In this document: positions 1 to 12,382 of the stretch, one piece after another
Layout: every line of letters begins with the position of its first letter
Numbering within the stretch: the stretch's first letter is position 1
DNA from: Ligula intestinalis
Lineage: Eukaryota; Platyhelminthes; Cestoda; Diphyllobothriidea; Diphyllobothriidae
Direction: 5' to 3'
Assembly (NCBI GenBank): GCA_036362985.1
Contig: JAYGXS010000002.1
Span: forward strand, 94,501,011 to 94,565,010
Length of the DNA: 64,000 bases
Notes under the pieces: model-generated
Seen by the model: only the letters and a program-made list of their open reading frames with translations
What the model was told of the DNA's origin: nothing
Databases searched by the model: none
Made by a program: the position numbers and the translations under genes

Positions 1-254
1 TGGAATCAAATGCCACCAAACACGAGGACCGAGGAGAGTTGCCCGCCAATGTCATGGTATAGCAGTCTATACATGAAAGCAGTCTCCGAAACCGTGGCTA
101 GATCCCTTGTCGAAAGGAGTGATAGTCGACTACAGAAGGTGTTAGGATATTAGCCGGACTAAATGCTAGCGACGGTTGGAGGCTTTTCGAAGGCGTCGAG
201 CCTAGCCAAAATGTCTTTGTTTGTTAGCTCTTACCACATAACAGGAGATGACTT
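1..254. other. Left edge, nothing recognised
   Basis: No coding, RNA or repeat signature was recognised before the LTR-like repeat that begins near 255. Confidence 0.4.
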
Positions 255-645
255 TCCACGCGAGATGACCTTAGAACGCACGCACGCACACGAGCGTACG
301 CAAGACACAAGTTCCGATGGTCGACTGGCCGCGTGACGTTATCCCAAGCGGCTAACCAGGCCACAAGAGGACGCGCAGGCAATCTTTTATATACCACTGT
401 CACCCCTGACAGAGAGAGTTGCAACCGTGGACGCGTGGCGACGCCAGTCCGCTCCCAATGCCGGGCTTGCCCCGAGGCGGGACAAAGAGCGCGCTGGAAA
501 TCAACCAGCGGCCACAGCCACCCAAGACTGCTCCTCCGAGTTTTGTACACTATAAACCCTCCTCCGGGTGGATTCCAGAATTATGCCCTTCTTATTGTGT
601 TCTTCCTTGGAGATTTCTACAGGGCGTAATTCAACGGTGACACAC
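255..645 (+). repeat. LTR-like dispersed repeat family A, copy 1
   Basis: This stretch aligns by eye with 4560-5060 (+) and, inverted, with 15260-15690. Shared landmarks in order are a CACGC-rich tract, an AT-rich TTATATA or TTATAAG box, a CTGTCA..GACAG..TGCAAC block, a GC-rich GGGCTT..GAGGCGGG block, AGCGCGCTGG..AACCAGCGG, and a closing ACGCCCTTCCTATTG-like block. The TATA-like box upstream of a GC-rich leader suggests an LTR, but no primer site or coding partner is visible, so the class is inferred. Confidence 0.5.
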
Positions 646-3600
646 GTCACATGTTATCGTTATAACACTAGTGACGCTGAACTCGTCGTTACAACAGAAG
701 GTTTCTCAAATCAAAAGTCAATAATACCAATTAGGTTGAACAGTGTACTGTAACAAAAGGAGCTGACAAAGGGTTCTGCAGAAAGAAGCTGCTTTCATTA
801 AACCAGCCAATTGACGTGTGTCTGTCTGTGCCTATGCGCACGGCTTACATGATCTGGAGGCACCCTCCAGCCAATCAGCAGAATGTGCTCCGCTCTACAG
901 ACTAAGGGCAGAGCATCAAGATGACCTTGAGACTTCACGCGACCCCTACGCCTGCGTGGTTCGCGGCAAAGGCATAATGAGCCACTCGGGGCGCTCGCGA
1001 GAATTGGTCCTGGGTGCGCGGTTGGTGGCGCAGAGCTTGACAGCGAAGGAAACGTGTCAACTCAAGGGGTGCTCCCAGGACTGCCACAGTACCCCCTGGC
1101 GAGACCGAAGATGGAGTAAAAAAACAATGCTAGATGCCTCATGCCCATCGGAGTAGTTGTCCACAGGCCTACCTCCACAATCTGCCAACAAGTGATGCGG
1201 CTGGAACTCCATCCCAAAGCAGTAGCAGTCAACTACAAACGCGAATGCATGAGCGTCAGTGGACTGTAGGAAGATTGGAGCCAAAGTCGGAGGTATCAAC
1301 CCATGCTGAAATTATGGACTTTTACGCCCTTGAAATTATAGCCCGAGGCTACGATTACACATCCGGGCAGGTTAAAGAAGCCTGGATGCCCACAGGGTGT
1401 TCAGTAAATCACCACACAAATTTGTCGATCCCCCATCTGATTTTACAAACCTTATCGCTACGTTAAACACTCGGAACCGCCAATTACCACTGTGGCAAAC
1501 GTGTACGGAGATGAAACAATCCACGATGGGACACGGGTTCACTGCGTTAAAAAAGCGGTCAATGAGTGGGGACCATGGCTGCGGTGAGACAAGCGACAGT
1601 GAGCTGCGAGTCATACGCAGCGACTCAGTCGATACTGGCAGACTACACGCATGGAAAACAAAAGCATATAACGAGAGTCTGAATGTTAAGTCGCTGAAGA
1701 TGGGTGGACGACACAACTGTCGCAAGTTGTTGCATCGACAAGAGGTTCCTCAAATCACAACTCGCGTAAGACAAAGTTGGTAGGAACAACATTATTGCAA
1801 GAGGATAAACCGTGCAAAGGCTGCACCACGCGCCAGTTGACAGCTATATCCTCACGCCAGGTGTGTCCGTGACGTTGATTAGCTTTGCCGCCGCGATGAG
1901 TACTTTGCCGTCTGCACAGCCAACCAAATGAAGCAGGAATATCGATGGGCTTGGAGATCATACACTTATCAAGCGGCGAGTCGATCGATAGCATGCGGAT
2001 TGGATAATTACGCGTGGGAGAAATGCCTGGCAGAGTGAAGGCAGGATGAGTCACACGCAGATGTGCTGGATGGCAGGCTCCAACGCAACCACCCCAAACG
2101 GCAGACCTCTAATAAAACTCTCTTGCGAAACCTTTTGTTTTACCGCCTGAAAACCACTATTTCACTACTACTACTTTTTGACCAGCTGATTAGTCGAGAG
2201 CTGAGGCCAAATAATCCTAATGATCGACGTGGACAGTTGCTTACTTTAGGGCACCTCAGTTATTTTTTTGTCAAAACTCCAGCTGACTACACTGGCATGA
2301 CTGCAGGGTTACGGGTCATTATTTTGCCGAGGTGAATTTTCGGTCAAACGGGCAGGAAATGGCCCCTCTGCCCCAAGCAAAAATGCATAAACGCCTTCTC
2401 TTTAGATATGTTCGAGAATATTGAATGAAAGATCGACGTTCTCAACGACTGGCACTTCCGAGTGCTTTCCTTCTGCTTGTGACCTAATTACCGGACACGG
2501 AATTCAGCCGCCGAAGGGGTTTTTTCTTGCTGTCCATTACTGGCAACGCCACATGTTCTGCATCATAGCTGTTCTGTACCAAAAGAGAATTCAAAGGTAT
2601 TTACCTATATTTCCCTGATAAAGCCTGTCATCCGTGAATGGTGCAAAGGTTGCCACGCGCTCCGCTGAAACTATTGGAAGCCCATCTGTCATACCATCTT
2701 GGCATAGCCCAGTCCGTGACAACCTGGCGCCAATTCAGTATACATGGGTAAGTCAGACGGCTAATCGCTCGCAAAATCAACTAGACAGCTATCACTTATG
2801 GCCTATCCGACAATCGTAGGACATGGAAGACGGGGGACAATGGAAGCGGTACTAATGAGAGACTATGCATATACGTTTAGAGAGTAAGACAGTCCCACTT
2901 AGCAGCGTAGAAACACAGTAAAACGCACCTACTTTTACTTGCGCACGAAATTCGATTCAGGGCTCGAGTCCATTTGTAGACCACGGCGATTGTTGTCTAG
3001 CTCATGATTCATTTCCAAAAATCTTTCCACTTGGTGCAAAAATGTAGGGTAATTTGTCAATTGGTGAAGCCAGTATCCGAGACCGATTTTGTCGACAGGC
3101 CCGTTATTAGAAAACCAAGATATTTCAATACTATTTTTGAAGACCCTTCAGTTCGCAAGGCGTTCGTAAAGGTTTTTGGCAATAAAAAATCGAGACGCGA
3201 ATAGATAAATTATGAGAGCGTGGTCGGTCCAAGTCTATTCTTCCTTCTGGTTTTAAAAATTACAAGACAGCGGCCGCATACAGTTGCAAGCGTCATCTAT
3301 CGAAATATTTCTAACAACCCTGTCGTTGCTCATCGTTTTGCAAACATTTGCTTGGGAGCTGAGGATGCATATTAAAGTAGATTGCGTTGTATCCAGCACG
3401 GCTACGAAATTCTTAAAAGTAACAAGGCCTAGAAAGAAAGTCAACTCGTAACTATTTTGGCATTAAGCACCAGAAAACCATGTATCCTTTTCCCACGTGC
3501 CAACGCGAAACAAGCGGGCTGAGAATTTGGAAAGTCACTGGAGTCAAAGTAGAAGCATTTAGAGCAGCATAAGCAGCTAATCAATTTATTTTTGAGCAGG

Positions 3601-4559
3601 CGGACCTTAACATTCTGTTTCTGACCGAAAGGCATTTTAAACGCGATAAGGCGCAAAAAACTACTTCCAACGAATGTGCGGACTGGCTATGATTATCAGG
3701 ACCCGGAGAGCCGAGTTAATCGATAAACCTATGACAATCTCATATGCCATCGTGAGGATGGTATGAGCACTGACTCCCGTTAAGCTTCGCCTGTAGAGTG
3801 CACGCGACGGTTTGGTCATGTCGGAATTTCGTACAGAACGAATGTGCGTGTCTACTACGCAGAAACATAACTGAGGTTCTAGCGACACATTCGGTAATGC
3901 TCCACTTTCAGAAGAACGGAAATAGCAGTTAAGGGAAACGACGGACAAACATAAGCGATGCAAAAAGTGATTCACAAAATAAATCTGTTGCGAGTTATAA
4001 GAGAAAAAGGTCGGGTTTATTCTTCAAAAGGCAATAAAAAATATAATGCAGCAGTTCCAAAACAATCGCGACGTCTTAGGAAATACCAGATATTTCAGCG
4101 CACAACATCTCGTCAGGAATAATTAACCCATCAGAGTCTTCATATTCAAAACCTAAAACCGAAAAAGGCCAGAATGCTTAATGAAGAACCAATGGAGGCA
4201 TATGAGACAAAAAGCGAGAAGGAACTTCTGTCGATATACGCGTCCAATTATGTTAAGAAGAATCTAAAAAAACCTTCGGTTGGCTAAAACTAAAAACCAA
4301 CATGCTATACACTTCACTTTGAAGCACCTAATTGATAGATTATCTCTTCATTTGCAGCCTACGTTTAAAAAAATGCGTTTGTTAAAAAATGCATTCAGGG
4401 AAATTATAACAACTGGGAAACAACTTGACAGCTTTTTAAAAGTTGATTATATTCGCTACAGTCATTCTTGGATCAGATCATGTTACCAAAATATATTGGT
4501 GCCAAGATTTAATTATGCAAAAATATAAGGACGAGGTTGTTATAAGTCTAGCCTCACCG
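646..4559. other. Gene-free stretch, 3.9 kb
   Basis: No recognised protein, RNA gene or repeat. Reading frames here are short. The most protein-like is 3004-3204 (+), whose second half follows a possible splice acceptor (GAAGCCAG) and ends with a lysine-rich tail. It matches no family I know and is not called. Single-copy intergenic DNA or very old repeats are both possible. Confidence 0.4.
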
Positions 4560-5060
4560 AATAACAGCAGCTTCTTAGGCTTGCCTGGGTTGTCGTGACT
4601 GTGGCCGGATGCCACAGTGATCTCTTTGACAATGCGGACTGCCTCCAAGGTCATACGCCTTCGTTGGTGACCACCCCACATGATTACTTTGAAGCACTGA
4701 ACTGTACACACACGCACGCGAGCCAACGGGCGTGCCCAAATGGTCACAGTTTCACAAGGGCTACTTAGGTGCCTCACTCAGTAGGCGACCTTATTGCGAC
4801 ACGTCCAATCATGTCACAAGCGAATATGCTTGACAATCACTTTTAAACCATTGTCATCTCAGACAGTGATCTGCAACACGAATAGAAAGGACGCTGCAGG
4901 TCCGCTCCATTGCTGGGCTTCACTGCGAGGCGGGGAAATACAGCGCGCTGGCTAAACGCCAGCGGCAACTTCGGGTTTTGCACACGATAGACTCTCCTCT
5001 GGGTGGCCTCCTGTTGTACGCCCTTCCTATTGCGTAACTCGTTGAGGATTCAACAGAATG
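4560..5060 (+). repeat. LTR-like dispersed repeat family A, copy 2
   Basis: Same family as 255-645 and the inverted copy at 15260-15690, and the longest 5' extension of the three. It shares with the 15.3-15.7 kb copy a block containing an AATGCGGACTG motif, the CACACGCACGCGAGCC tract and GGTCACAGTT, and with the first copy the GC-rich leader and closing block. The class is probably LTR, by inference. Confidence 0.5.
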
Positions 5061-5147
5061 TATTTAGACGGTCACAAGGTCAAAGCCATCGTTACGACAG
5101 GGAAAATAGCTGATAGACTATGGGGCCGAGTAATAATTAGATTAACA

Positions 5148-5354
5148 CTAGTTGACCCAATTGTGAAAAAAACTCGCGGCATTTGGCGAGAGTTGAAACC
5201 GCATAGTAGGGAAGACTTTAGCCGGAAGTCAATGTTCTACCATGAAGCAGCAAATGCTACGGGTAGAGCACTGGCTTCCGCTTAAGGCCTTCCCTACTAT
5301 GCAGGCTCAAATCCCGCCAAATTTCGCGAGTTTTTTCACAATTGGGTCGACTAG
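5148..5354. mobile_element. Palindromic MITE-like foldback element
   Basis: The whole 207 bp is a near-perfect inverted repeat that starts CTAGTTGACCCAATTGTG and ends CACAATTGGGTCGACTAG. The arms are about 90 bp each and meet at a small central loop near 5244-5262. It lies between two copies of TAATAATTAGATTAAC (5131-5146 and 5380-5395), which may be a target duplication with extra flanking bases on the right. No coding capacity. This shape fits a non-autonomous foldback or MITE element; the superfamily is unknown. Confidence 0.65.
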
Positions 5355-5511
5355 AATTAAGCAAATCTGCAAAACCCTCTAATAATTAGATTAACGTCTA
5401 TAGAGGTTTTAAAATGCATTAACTACGATCATCGCGAAGTCTATAAAAATGGACCATAGCTATCTTTAGGGATTACAAAATACAAAGGCCAAACACCGAT
5501 TCGCATAAAAA

Positions 5512-5933
5512 TCAATAAGCATCCAAGAATGGAAACAACTGAATGGAAAACATACTATTTTGGAGGTTAGTTGAAGATCGGCAGATGTTACACATGTGCT
5601 GCACAGAAATCTTGCTAACATGGTCGAACAGGTCATCGATGGCATCGCACAGAATAAAAGCACTGCTGAAATCTATCATGCATATATTATTTTACAGCAT
5701 TCTAAATTACCCTCGCCCTGGGGCGGAATGTAAACTTCGACGTCGCAGTTGCGTAGACTAGACTTGGCAGTAACTGCTTTAGAAGGCAGATAGTCCTTAG
5801 TTGACAGATTGTCCACATTTGGATCCGAAACCTGCAGTCCTCGTTTCTTAACCACTTGTTTCGTCTCCAAAATACTACTTTTTAAAGGCGCGAAAGTGCG
5901 ATTGTTCTCATCATTACGAGATTCTGACAACAT
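5512..5933 (-). CDS. Unrecognised two-exon protein (127 aa model)
   Basis: Exon 1 is 5933 to 5711 (ATG, 223 nt, ends in phase 1). A 38 nt intron, 5710 to 5673, starts GTAATTTAG and ends ATGATAG. Exon 2 is 5672 to 5512, ending TGA. The total of 384 nt stays in frame across the junction. The intron length matches those of PSTK and PC4 in this window. The predicted protein is hydrophilic and basic for about 70 residues, then has a compact segment beginning FSSAFILCDAIDDLFDHVSK that looks helical, with CNIC shortly after. No signal peptide or membrane segment is seen. A good donor (GTATGTTTT) near the end of exon 2 means further exons to the left are possible. I do not recognise the family. Chance splice agreement cannot be excluded. 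Confidence 0.4.
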
Positions 5934-6135
5934 TTTTCATCAACAAAGTTTGGGTTTTTGTAAATATTTTTGTATATGATGAAGAATTTCGATGAGCAAA
6001 TTACAACTCAAAAGAAGCTTCTCGTAGACACAAAGAACGAAACAATGTCAGTAGAAATGCGCGCACTGGACGAATATCATATGCTGCCACATAAATTTAT
6101 GCAATAAAACAATGAATTTCAAATATTTACACGGA

Positions 6136-7380
6136 CCATGTTTCATGTTTAATCAATAGAGGGTAGGGAACGGATATTTGTAAACCCCCTTTTTGCAGCC
6201 ACCGGACACAATTTTTCAAGTTAGACCAATCCCCTGCCAAGGCAGGGGCACTACTGTGAACGGTGCAGATCACTGTTCGAATAAAGCATCGTATTTCTTC
6301 TTGAATCCGGCAACTGTGTCAGCAGCAGCAACATCTGGGCGGAGATTGTTCCATGCATTTACGGCACCACTTGAGAGTCGATTGATGTGCAGGAGGCTAT
6401 TTGTTCTTTGTACCACCAGTTTAAAGCAGTGTCCGCGCGTAGGCATGTCAACGGCCAGTTTGAAGTACTGTGCTATCGCCGGGATTTCGCCGCAAAAGAT
6501 CATTTTGTACATCATGATTTGGTCGCCTCTGGAGCGTTGAAATTCGAGGCTGAACAGGTCCATTGTTTACAGAGCTCGGGAAATGTCAGCTACCTCACTT
6601 CGGGCATCATTCTTGACCCCAGCCGTTGCACATATTCCATACCGGTAATCTTCGCCATTCGTACATTCCATTTCCGAGGCAGGGCCTTCTATAATTAGAT
6701 CAGACCAGTTGATATGTGATATGATAAGTCACCAACAAGGCAGACCCGCGGCCTCTTGGCATACTTCTTGATTGTAGTCAACCAGTTGATACCGTTAGCT
6801 CGAGGGCTTCGATATATAACACCCATGGTTGTGTTTGCACCAGTAGAGGCCTTGACCGACAACCAGAGTTGTTCCTTACGTTTGTCTTCGGTGCGTGCGC
6901 GTGCTTGCATTGATACCACTAAGCCGTCAGTAGCATACATCAAGACACCCCCATGTATCCTATTAATACGGTCGCAGTGGAAGACGCAGTACCCAGGTAC
7001 ATCAATCTCACTGCAATACTCGCAGGGCACTTCTGCTCGATAAGCATATGTATTTCAGCCATTTTATAAATTAGGCTTTGCGCATTCTTTCGCAGGATGC
7101 TTATAGATCTACCAGAGCTTCCTGGGCCATTAGTAATAATGGTTTGAACAGGGGTCTCCTCTTCTGGACAACCCGAAAATGTATTATGTGGAGGTTATTT
7201 TCCCTCTCGGAACGACGTAGTTTTAGTTCTGCGACTGCCTTGTTCTGTTTTATTCTGTCCTCAGGTGACAGGTCTGCTCGCATTGAGATATTGCTTCCTT
7301 CGAGCCTCCAGCCAGGGGTAAGCCGAAGTTTTGGCGGTTGCTCGGACATGAAGACCGCCTTCAGTGGTCTAGGCCGTCCG
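6136..7380 (-). mobile_element. CR1-like LINE, internally deleted copy 1
   Basis: Read right to left this is the end of an ORF1-like protein (7349-7101, containing FRVVQKRRPLFKP), then the N-terminal part of an apurinic-type endonuclease (7030-6695, with GGVLMYATDG and a damaged GDL in place of the GDFN motif), then a jump near 6672 directly into the extreme C-terminus of reverse transcriptase (6563-6270), then a 3' UTR. The RT palm and most of the endonuclease are missing. The 3' end carries two ATGAAACAT-like units. The second copy at 22835-25640 has the same order but different breakpoints. Non-functional. Confidence 0.8.
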
Positions 7381-8159
7381 CCTTCAGCAGGTTTATAAGT
7401 AGTTCTTGTTTAAAAATACATTATTATTAAGGTTTTTGTGCCTTAACAGACGGGTACAATCCTCATTTTTTGCAAAACGTTTTCGAGCATTTGAAGAGGC
7501 GTACATCTATATTTAGTATTAAACAAACCAAGCAAAATAAGATTGGTCAAATAGAGGTGGCAATAATTATTTAATTGAAGCTTGCCATACAAATTTTTTA
7601 CCTAAACTTCAGACTGCTAATACTTCCAATCCGTAACCTCAGAATACGCTTTGAGTTCACCAAATTCTGAGCTACCTTGCCGGACATGAATTTTAGTAAT
7701 TTCCCACTGGTAACGCTCTGGTTTACATTACTTTCTTGGAAAAACAATACAGTATGGACAGTGGATTAATTTACAAGTGGTTTTTTTATGTATTGCCTTA
7801 AAGGTCGTTATCGTTTATCGGGCAAGGTCAAAAGCTATAAGATAACGTAAGCGAAATGAGTAAAATTCAAAAAAATCAGATCACCTCTACTAGCTGACGC
7901 ATTCATGGGCAGGCTGGAACAATTCGAACCAAGCAATCAGATCCAAACGTCAAAAAAACTATGGTCACCATGTTAATTGCACCTTTGCAATCACCGCAAA
8001 TGAAACCTACAAACGCGCACACGTAAATGCTATGAGTCAGCCCCATCCTTTCACTAGACTCACGCTTAGACAAGCATTTCTTCAGGTCGATAAATGACAG
8101 TTCAAAAATAACCCATAAAGAATTTGTTCGGTCCAAACTGAAGCATGCACTCTAGGTCT
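7381..8159. other. AT-rich stretch, nothing recognised
   Basis: AT-rich sequence without a recognised gene or repeat family. An open frame at 7903-8136 (-) matches nothing I know. Confidence 0.4.
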
Positions 8160-8850
8160 GCCAAAAATAGTTGCCCACGCGGACGCGAGGTGACATTTCC
8201 TCCTCGCAAGTGGCACTGGCAGCACTACCCGCCTCTCGCAAGCCCACCACACGAACACAAGCTCTTCGAACCCTGACGTTGGAACGTATCGCCCTCATTT
8301 AACTTAACTCTTCTTCCTCCACTCGGATTCTTTCAGTTTCCTCGTTACGGTCTCCTGGGGGACTACTGTAGTGGGTCGTGCCTAACTGACTAGCTCGCGT
8401 CGAAGTGCACTTTCTTAAAAGCTTACTGATGCGGTTTCTTGAGGTTTCGATCAGCCAGTCATAGTTCCCCCATTTATGAGTTGACGAATGGGGAGCTTGC
8501 ACGCGTGCCTGAGGCAAGTTGCCTCTGCCCAAAATCTCCAGGCCGACCTAGCCAATGAAAGCTTTCTCTCTCTCTCTCTATCTTCTGGCCTGACTACTCT
8601 AAGACCTCACTTGAAATTCCGCCTGGTGAGCGACGCGGTCCTAGCGACGCCGCGCTCTCCGACTGGCCTCACGGTCAGACGCCTTGTAATATCAACTGGC
8701 CTTTTACCCTTAGCCCTTCTTTAAAAAATATACTGTTCCGTCTATTCTGCCGTCCCAAGACAACTCCTATCTACTATGGAACCAGGGCCTCGAAAAATGT
8801 AGGCGTAAGGGTTAACTGCGATAGCCTCAACTCCTATATATACATATGTA
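8160..8850 (+). mobile_element. Gypsy (CsRn1-like) remnant: internal block plus LTR 3' part
   Basis: Bases 8165-8280 align with 62205-62365 (shared GCCCACGCGGACGCGAG). Bases about 8640-8850 align with the LTR at 61550-61750, including CCTCACGGTC, CTGTTCCGTCTA and GGAACC.GGGCCTCGAA, ending in a GGGTTAAC block. The middle is diverged. The strand follows the LTR at 61.4 kb, which is followed by a primer site. Confidence 0.5.
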
Positions 8851-8869
8851 CAATAGGAAAATCTTTGTT

Positions 8870-9900
8870 TTCAACCAAATGTATGACCAGAAAATAAATT
8901 ATGATCGCGTCCTCTTATAAACGCGTCAACGCTTTCAGCAAGACCAACTGTGGAAGGAAGTGTATTCCAGTCTTCAACGACCCGGTGAAAGAATTTGGCC
9001 CGCGCTTATATTTTGCATGGTTTTTTTTTTGTATGGACGACCTCGGAGATGTTTCGTTTCTGCCAATTCAAAGAAGTTAGCCATCTGAAGAGCACAGTCT
9101 ACTCTCATGAGCAGTTTAAACACAATGTATTATCTATAATAAAGGGAATTGCTTGACCTTTTCTATTCGACCTTCGTATGGTAGACCTACTAAGCTACTG
9201 ACTAATTTGATAGCCTTCCTTTGAAATGTCTCCAGGACTGCCGAGTCTTGCTTTATCCAAGGGCACCACGCCTTGACACAATATTCTTACATCCGTTGAA
9301 CTAATGTCCTAACACTCACCCAAAATTTTCAGCACCAAAATAGAGGAAGGCTCTTCTGATCGCTCCTAGGACTTCCATAGCCTTCGTTGCGGTTTCGGCA
9401 CAATGCAAACGCACACCTAGACCCCGAAGTTCGTTCATTTTCACGAGTTGGTGACCTCCGACCAATAAGTCATACTAAAATGGTATTTTCTTTCTGAAAC
9501 TTGACGGTAGACGGATGGTTTTGCATTTGCTGAAAGTGAGTTGCATTAGCCACTTTTCAAACAACGTTTGCAAGCGATCCAATTCATTTTTAAAGACTGT
9601 TACTCCTCTGAGATTTCGACTAACTTCAAAATATTTAGATCTATTGAAAACATGACTTTCTCACAGCTGAGGCAATCAAGGCAGTCGTCTGCATATACCA
9701 GAACCGAGTGGGACCCAGAACGCTATCCTGTGGTACCCCACATAAAATGGTTTTCCATTCTGTTTTGGTGTCTCCGATAAAAAACGTCGACGCCTGCCTG
9801 ATAGAAAGAAGACTAACCATTTGCGTAGATTTCCAGGTACAACCATTTGATGTGATTTTGATATCATTAGACTCTGGGGAGTCTTGTCGCATGTTTTGCT
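8870..9900 (-). mobile_element. LINE reverse transcriptase C-terminal fragment
   Basis: Read on the minus strand, 9892-9641 carries the RT motif B region (GVPQDSVLGP), followed in another frame by a YADD-type motif C (YADDCLDCL). Degenerate thumb and C-terminal sequence runs down to about 8900, where FFHRVVEDWNTLP is visible. That motif is typical of the C-terminus of CR1 and related LINE proteins. Several frameshifts and stops make this a pseudogene. It abuts the LTR remnant ending at 8850. 5' truncated. Confidence 0.7.
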
Positions 9901-10476
9901 GAAATCAGTGTAGAAGGATTTTGCTTTGCTTTATGATAGCCATAGCTGGAGCACCACAAATTATGGCTGTCAGACGAAAGGCAAACTACATACCGATGCA
10001 ATCGGCAGGCAGACCATGTCTACCCGAAGACAGAAGCTCATTGACCAACGGCCTACAAAATGACTACACATCCGACGGCTTCCCGCGGCCAAAATGATGA
10101 TAAGATTTCTTATACATGGAAAGGCCACCAATAGTTAAATAAGTAACTTGCGTAGTACCGCTAAAAAGCACGGAAGAACGATTTGCTTTTACCGTCATCT
10201 GCCTTAAAATTCCTATGTATGCGTTCTCTCCATTGCCCACTTGCCGGCTGAAGCAGCAACCCACAGTCTGCTAACCCTTCAGCCGATAGCTCGCAACTTT
10301 TGCCGACAACCATTGAAGAAAGACTGAGAACACTGTGTTCTTGTGCCAACCCTCTCCGTCTGGAACTAATGTTTTTAAACGATATGAAACAGTTCTCCTG
10401 CTGATGAGTCAACTCAGCTTACAACTGTACATTTATTCCGTTTGTATCATACCTTTGAAGGCAGGTTTTTTTCACT

Positions 10477-10566
10477 TGAAACAAACTCCTAATCTCGCCC
10501 AGTATTGACGAAACAAAAAACCTGAAACAAAACCAATACTGGCTGCAACATAAGGAGTTTGTTTTA
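10477..10566. repeat. Inverted repeat (hairpin), 31-33 bp arms
   Basis: Arm 10477-10507 (GAAACAAACTCCTAATC..CAGTATTG) is the reverse complement, with a few mismatches, of 10534-10566 (CAATACTGG..GGAGTTTGTTTTA). About 26 nt separate the arms. It could be part of the 3' end of the LINE whose tail follows at 10620-10690. Confidence 0.5.
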
Positions 10567-10619
10567 GGTTTTTTCCGGTCTTCGAGGGGTTGGAAGGCAC
10601 CCAAGAGGTGCATTACCAA

Positions 10620-10690
10620 CTCTTTACAATTGCCTGTAAACTGGCATAATAAACATATTATTATTATTATTATTATTATATTATTATAAT
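10620..10690 (+). repeat. LINE-type 3' tail with (ATT)n microsatellite
   Basis: A CTGGCATAATAAACATATT sequence runs into ATT repeats (about 10656-10690). A short AT-rich 3' end leading into a trinucleotide repeat is the usual ending of LINE copies. No coding sequence from the same element was recognised just upstream. Confidence 0.5.
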
Positions 10691-11277
10691 CCCTGTTGCG
10701 TTATTTTCTCATGTGAGCAACGTTCGCGCATCGGCAGGAAGGTCAGAACACACATGCCTCAAGATCTTCAAAAGGCTAGTCAGGTCACAATTAGGCGTTA
10801 GGGAATAAAGTGCCCATTGTTAATAAAGTTGAACGATGATGTAATTTTTCGATTTCACTAGGGAGCTCAAGTGTGAAAGCCCTCTTTCCTCAAAAAGTGA
10901 CTTCAAGTCACTTGATTAATTAACAAGGACTGTTGTTCAGTTAAGTGCTACAGGGTATGACTTAACTTTCATATCCGCACATATTTTAACAGATGATCTA
11001 CTTTACTAAGCTTCTCATGATTTTCGGCGATTATATCTTCAATTTCGAGAACTCGGAGTATCAATTCCTTGATCTTATGACACACCGTATATCTACCTGT
11101 ATGTTTTCCGGCTGCATTTCGGGGTCCTTGCGTTTCTGGGTGCTATCAGCTAATTTTTGTCAAACGTGCCCTCTAACATGATTATTTACAGTTGTCGTGT
11201 TTAATTTTTGGCACGGTAGCCAAGAAAGTCAAATCTGATAGAAAATTCATTTTTGAGCAAGGACGGTCATCCATTGA

Positions 11278-12382
11278 ATGGAAAACTGTGCTGTTTGCTC
11301 TATTTCTCCTCCCCCACCAAAGGAAGTTCTTCTCATTCTCTTACTCGGACTTCCGGGAGCTGGAAAGTCTAGTTGTGCACGGCGTTTGATTTCGCATTTG
11401 AATTTTTTCAATAGTTTGAGTGTTGAATTTGACGACAACGTGTTCGTTGACTTTGAATCACCACACAGGTCACAGGTTCGGTCTTCCTCTTCGCATTAAC
11501 TAAACCTTATCATAAGTGGAAAGAAAAGCGTCATGAAATTCTCTGTAGCATCCAACGCTTGATCGAAACGTGGAATACCGAGCAATTCAATGCAGATTGT
11601 GCGCATCTTGTTATTCAAAAATCAAGTCAATTTAAACCTGACCGCCCTCTGGCTCTTGTCCTCGATGACAACTTCTACTATAGAAGTATGCGGAAGGATT
11701 ATTTTCGTCTGTCCAGGAACCGTTAGTTTTTATTACGTATGAAGGCGACCTGAAATCTAGAAAGGTGCAGGTTCGCCACGCTCAGCCTGAACCTCCCATT
11801 GGAGGTATGCATTGAAAAAAATTCTGGCAGGGATACTCCTGTACCCGATTCTGTACTTATGAAAATGCATAGTCATTTTGAATGGCCCGACGGAAATGCC
11901 CACCCCTGGGAACAAAATAATTTCGAGGTTACCTCGCTTGATCCAGAGTAACCACTGTGATTTTTGCAACGTATTATTTTAGCTTTGATGCAATAGAATC
12001 ATTTTTGTGGCGTGTCTACACAAATCCCATAGTCTACCTTGACTTGAAACGAGTTGCATTGGAACGCCAAAAAGACCGCGAAATCAATGAGGCTAGCGTG
12101 ACTCATCGTCTTGATACTGTCTTACGAAACCTCGTAAGGACTTGCATCCTTTCACTTCGTATGTGTCTCTTTTTCTTACGCATTTGGCTCTCTTTCAAAG
12201 CTTTAGATCATCAGACACGCTACGGAAATTCCCTAAATAAAGTTAGAAAAGTGACTATGTTGCAGTTGAAACCTCTCGTGGAGCAGCACATCGGTGACGA
12301 CTCATTCGACCTCTGGATCCTTGGCGCCTTTAAAGAGAACGTTAAAAAAGAACTGCCTTCTCTTCAGATATGTTTTGAATAA
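11278..12382 (+). CDS. PSTK: Phosphoseryl-tRNA(Sec) kinase (PSTK)
   Basis: PSTK phosphorylates seryl-tRNA(Sec), the step before SepSecS makes selenocysteinyl-tRNA. Exons are 11278-11475, 11517-11721, 11761-11947, 11983-12158 and 12201-12382. The introns are 41, 39, 35 and 42 nt, all GT-AG, and the joined frame gives 315 aa (vertebrate PSTK is about 350). Residues 24-31 form the P-loop GLPGAGKS, D52-D53 the acidic pair after strand 2, and residues 113-126 the family signature around LDDNFYYRSMR. Exon 3 carries LPLEVCIEKN (vertebrate form is CPLETCLQRN). Exon 4 carries NPIVY and HRLDTVLRNLV, matching the conserved C-terminal helix region. The segment between the P-loop and LDDNFYY is shorter than in vertebrates. 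The fourth intron is a multiple of three and open, so its removal is the least certain junction. The stop codon overlaps an AATAAA (12378-12383). Its presence implies selenoprotein synthesis in this organism. Confidence 0.9.

Noticed and set aside
3004..3204. Last exon of a host gene
   Set aside because: A plausible acceptor exists, but no family match and no upstream exon could be identified.
10397..10415. CTGATGAGTCAACTCAG, reminiscent of a hammerhead box with a small stem
   Set aside because: No GAAA box follows the stem.
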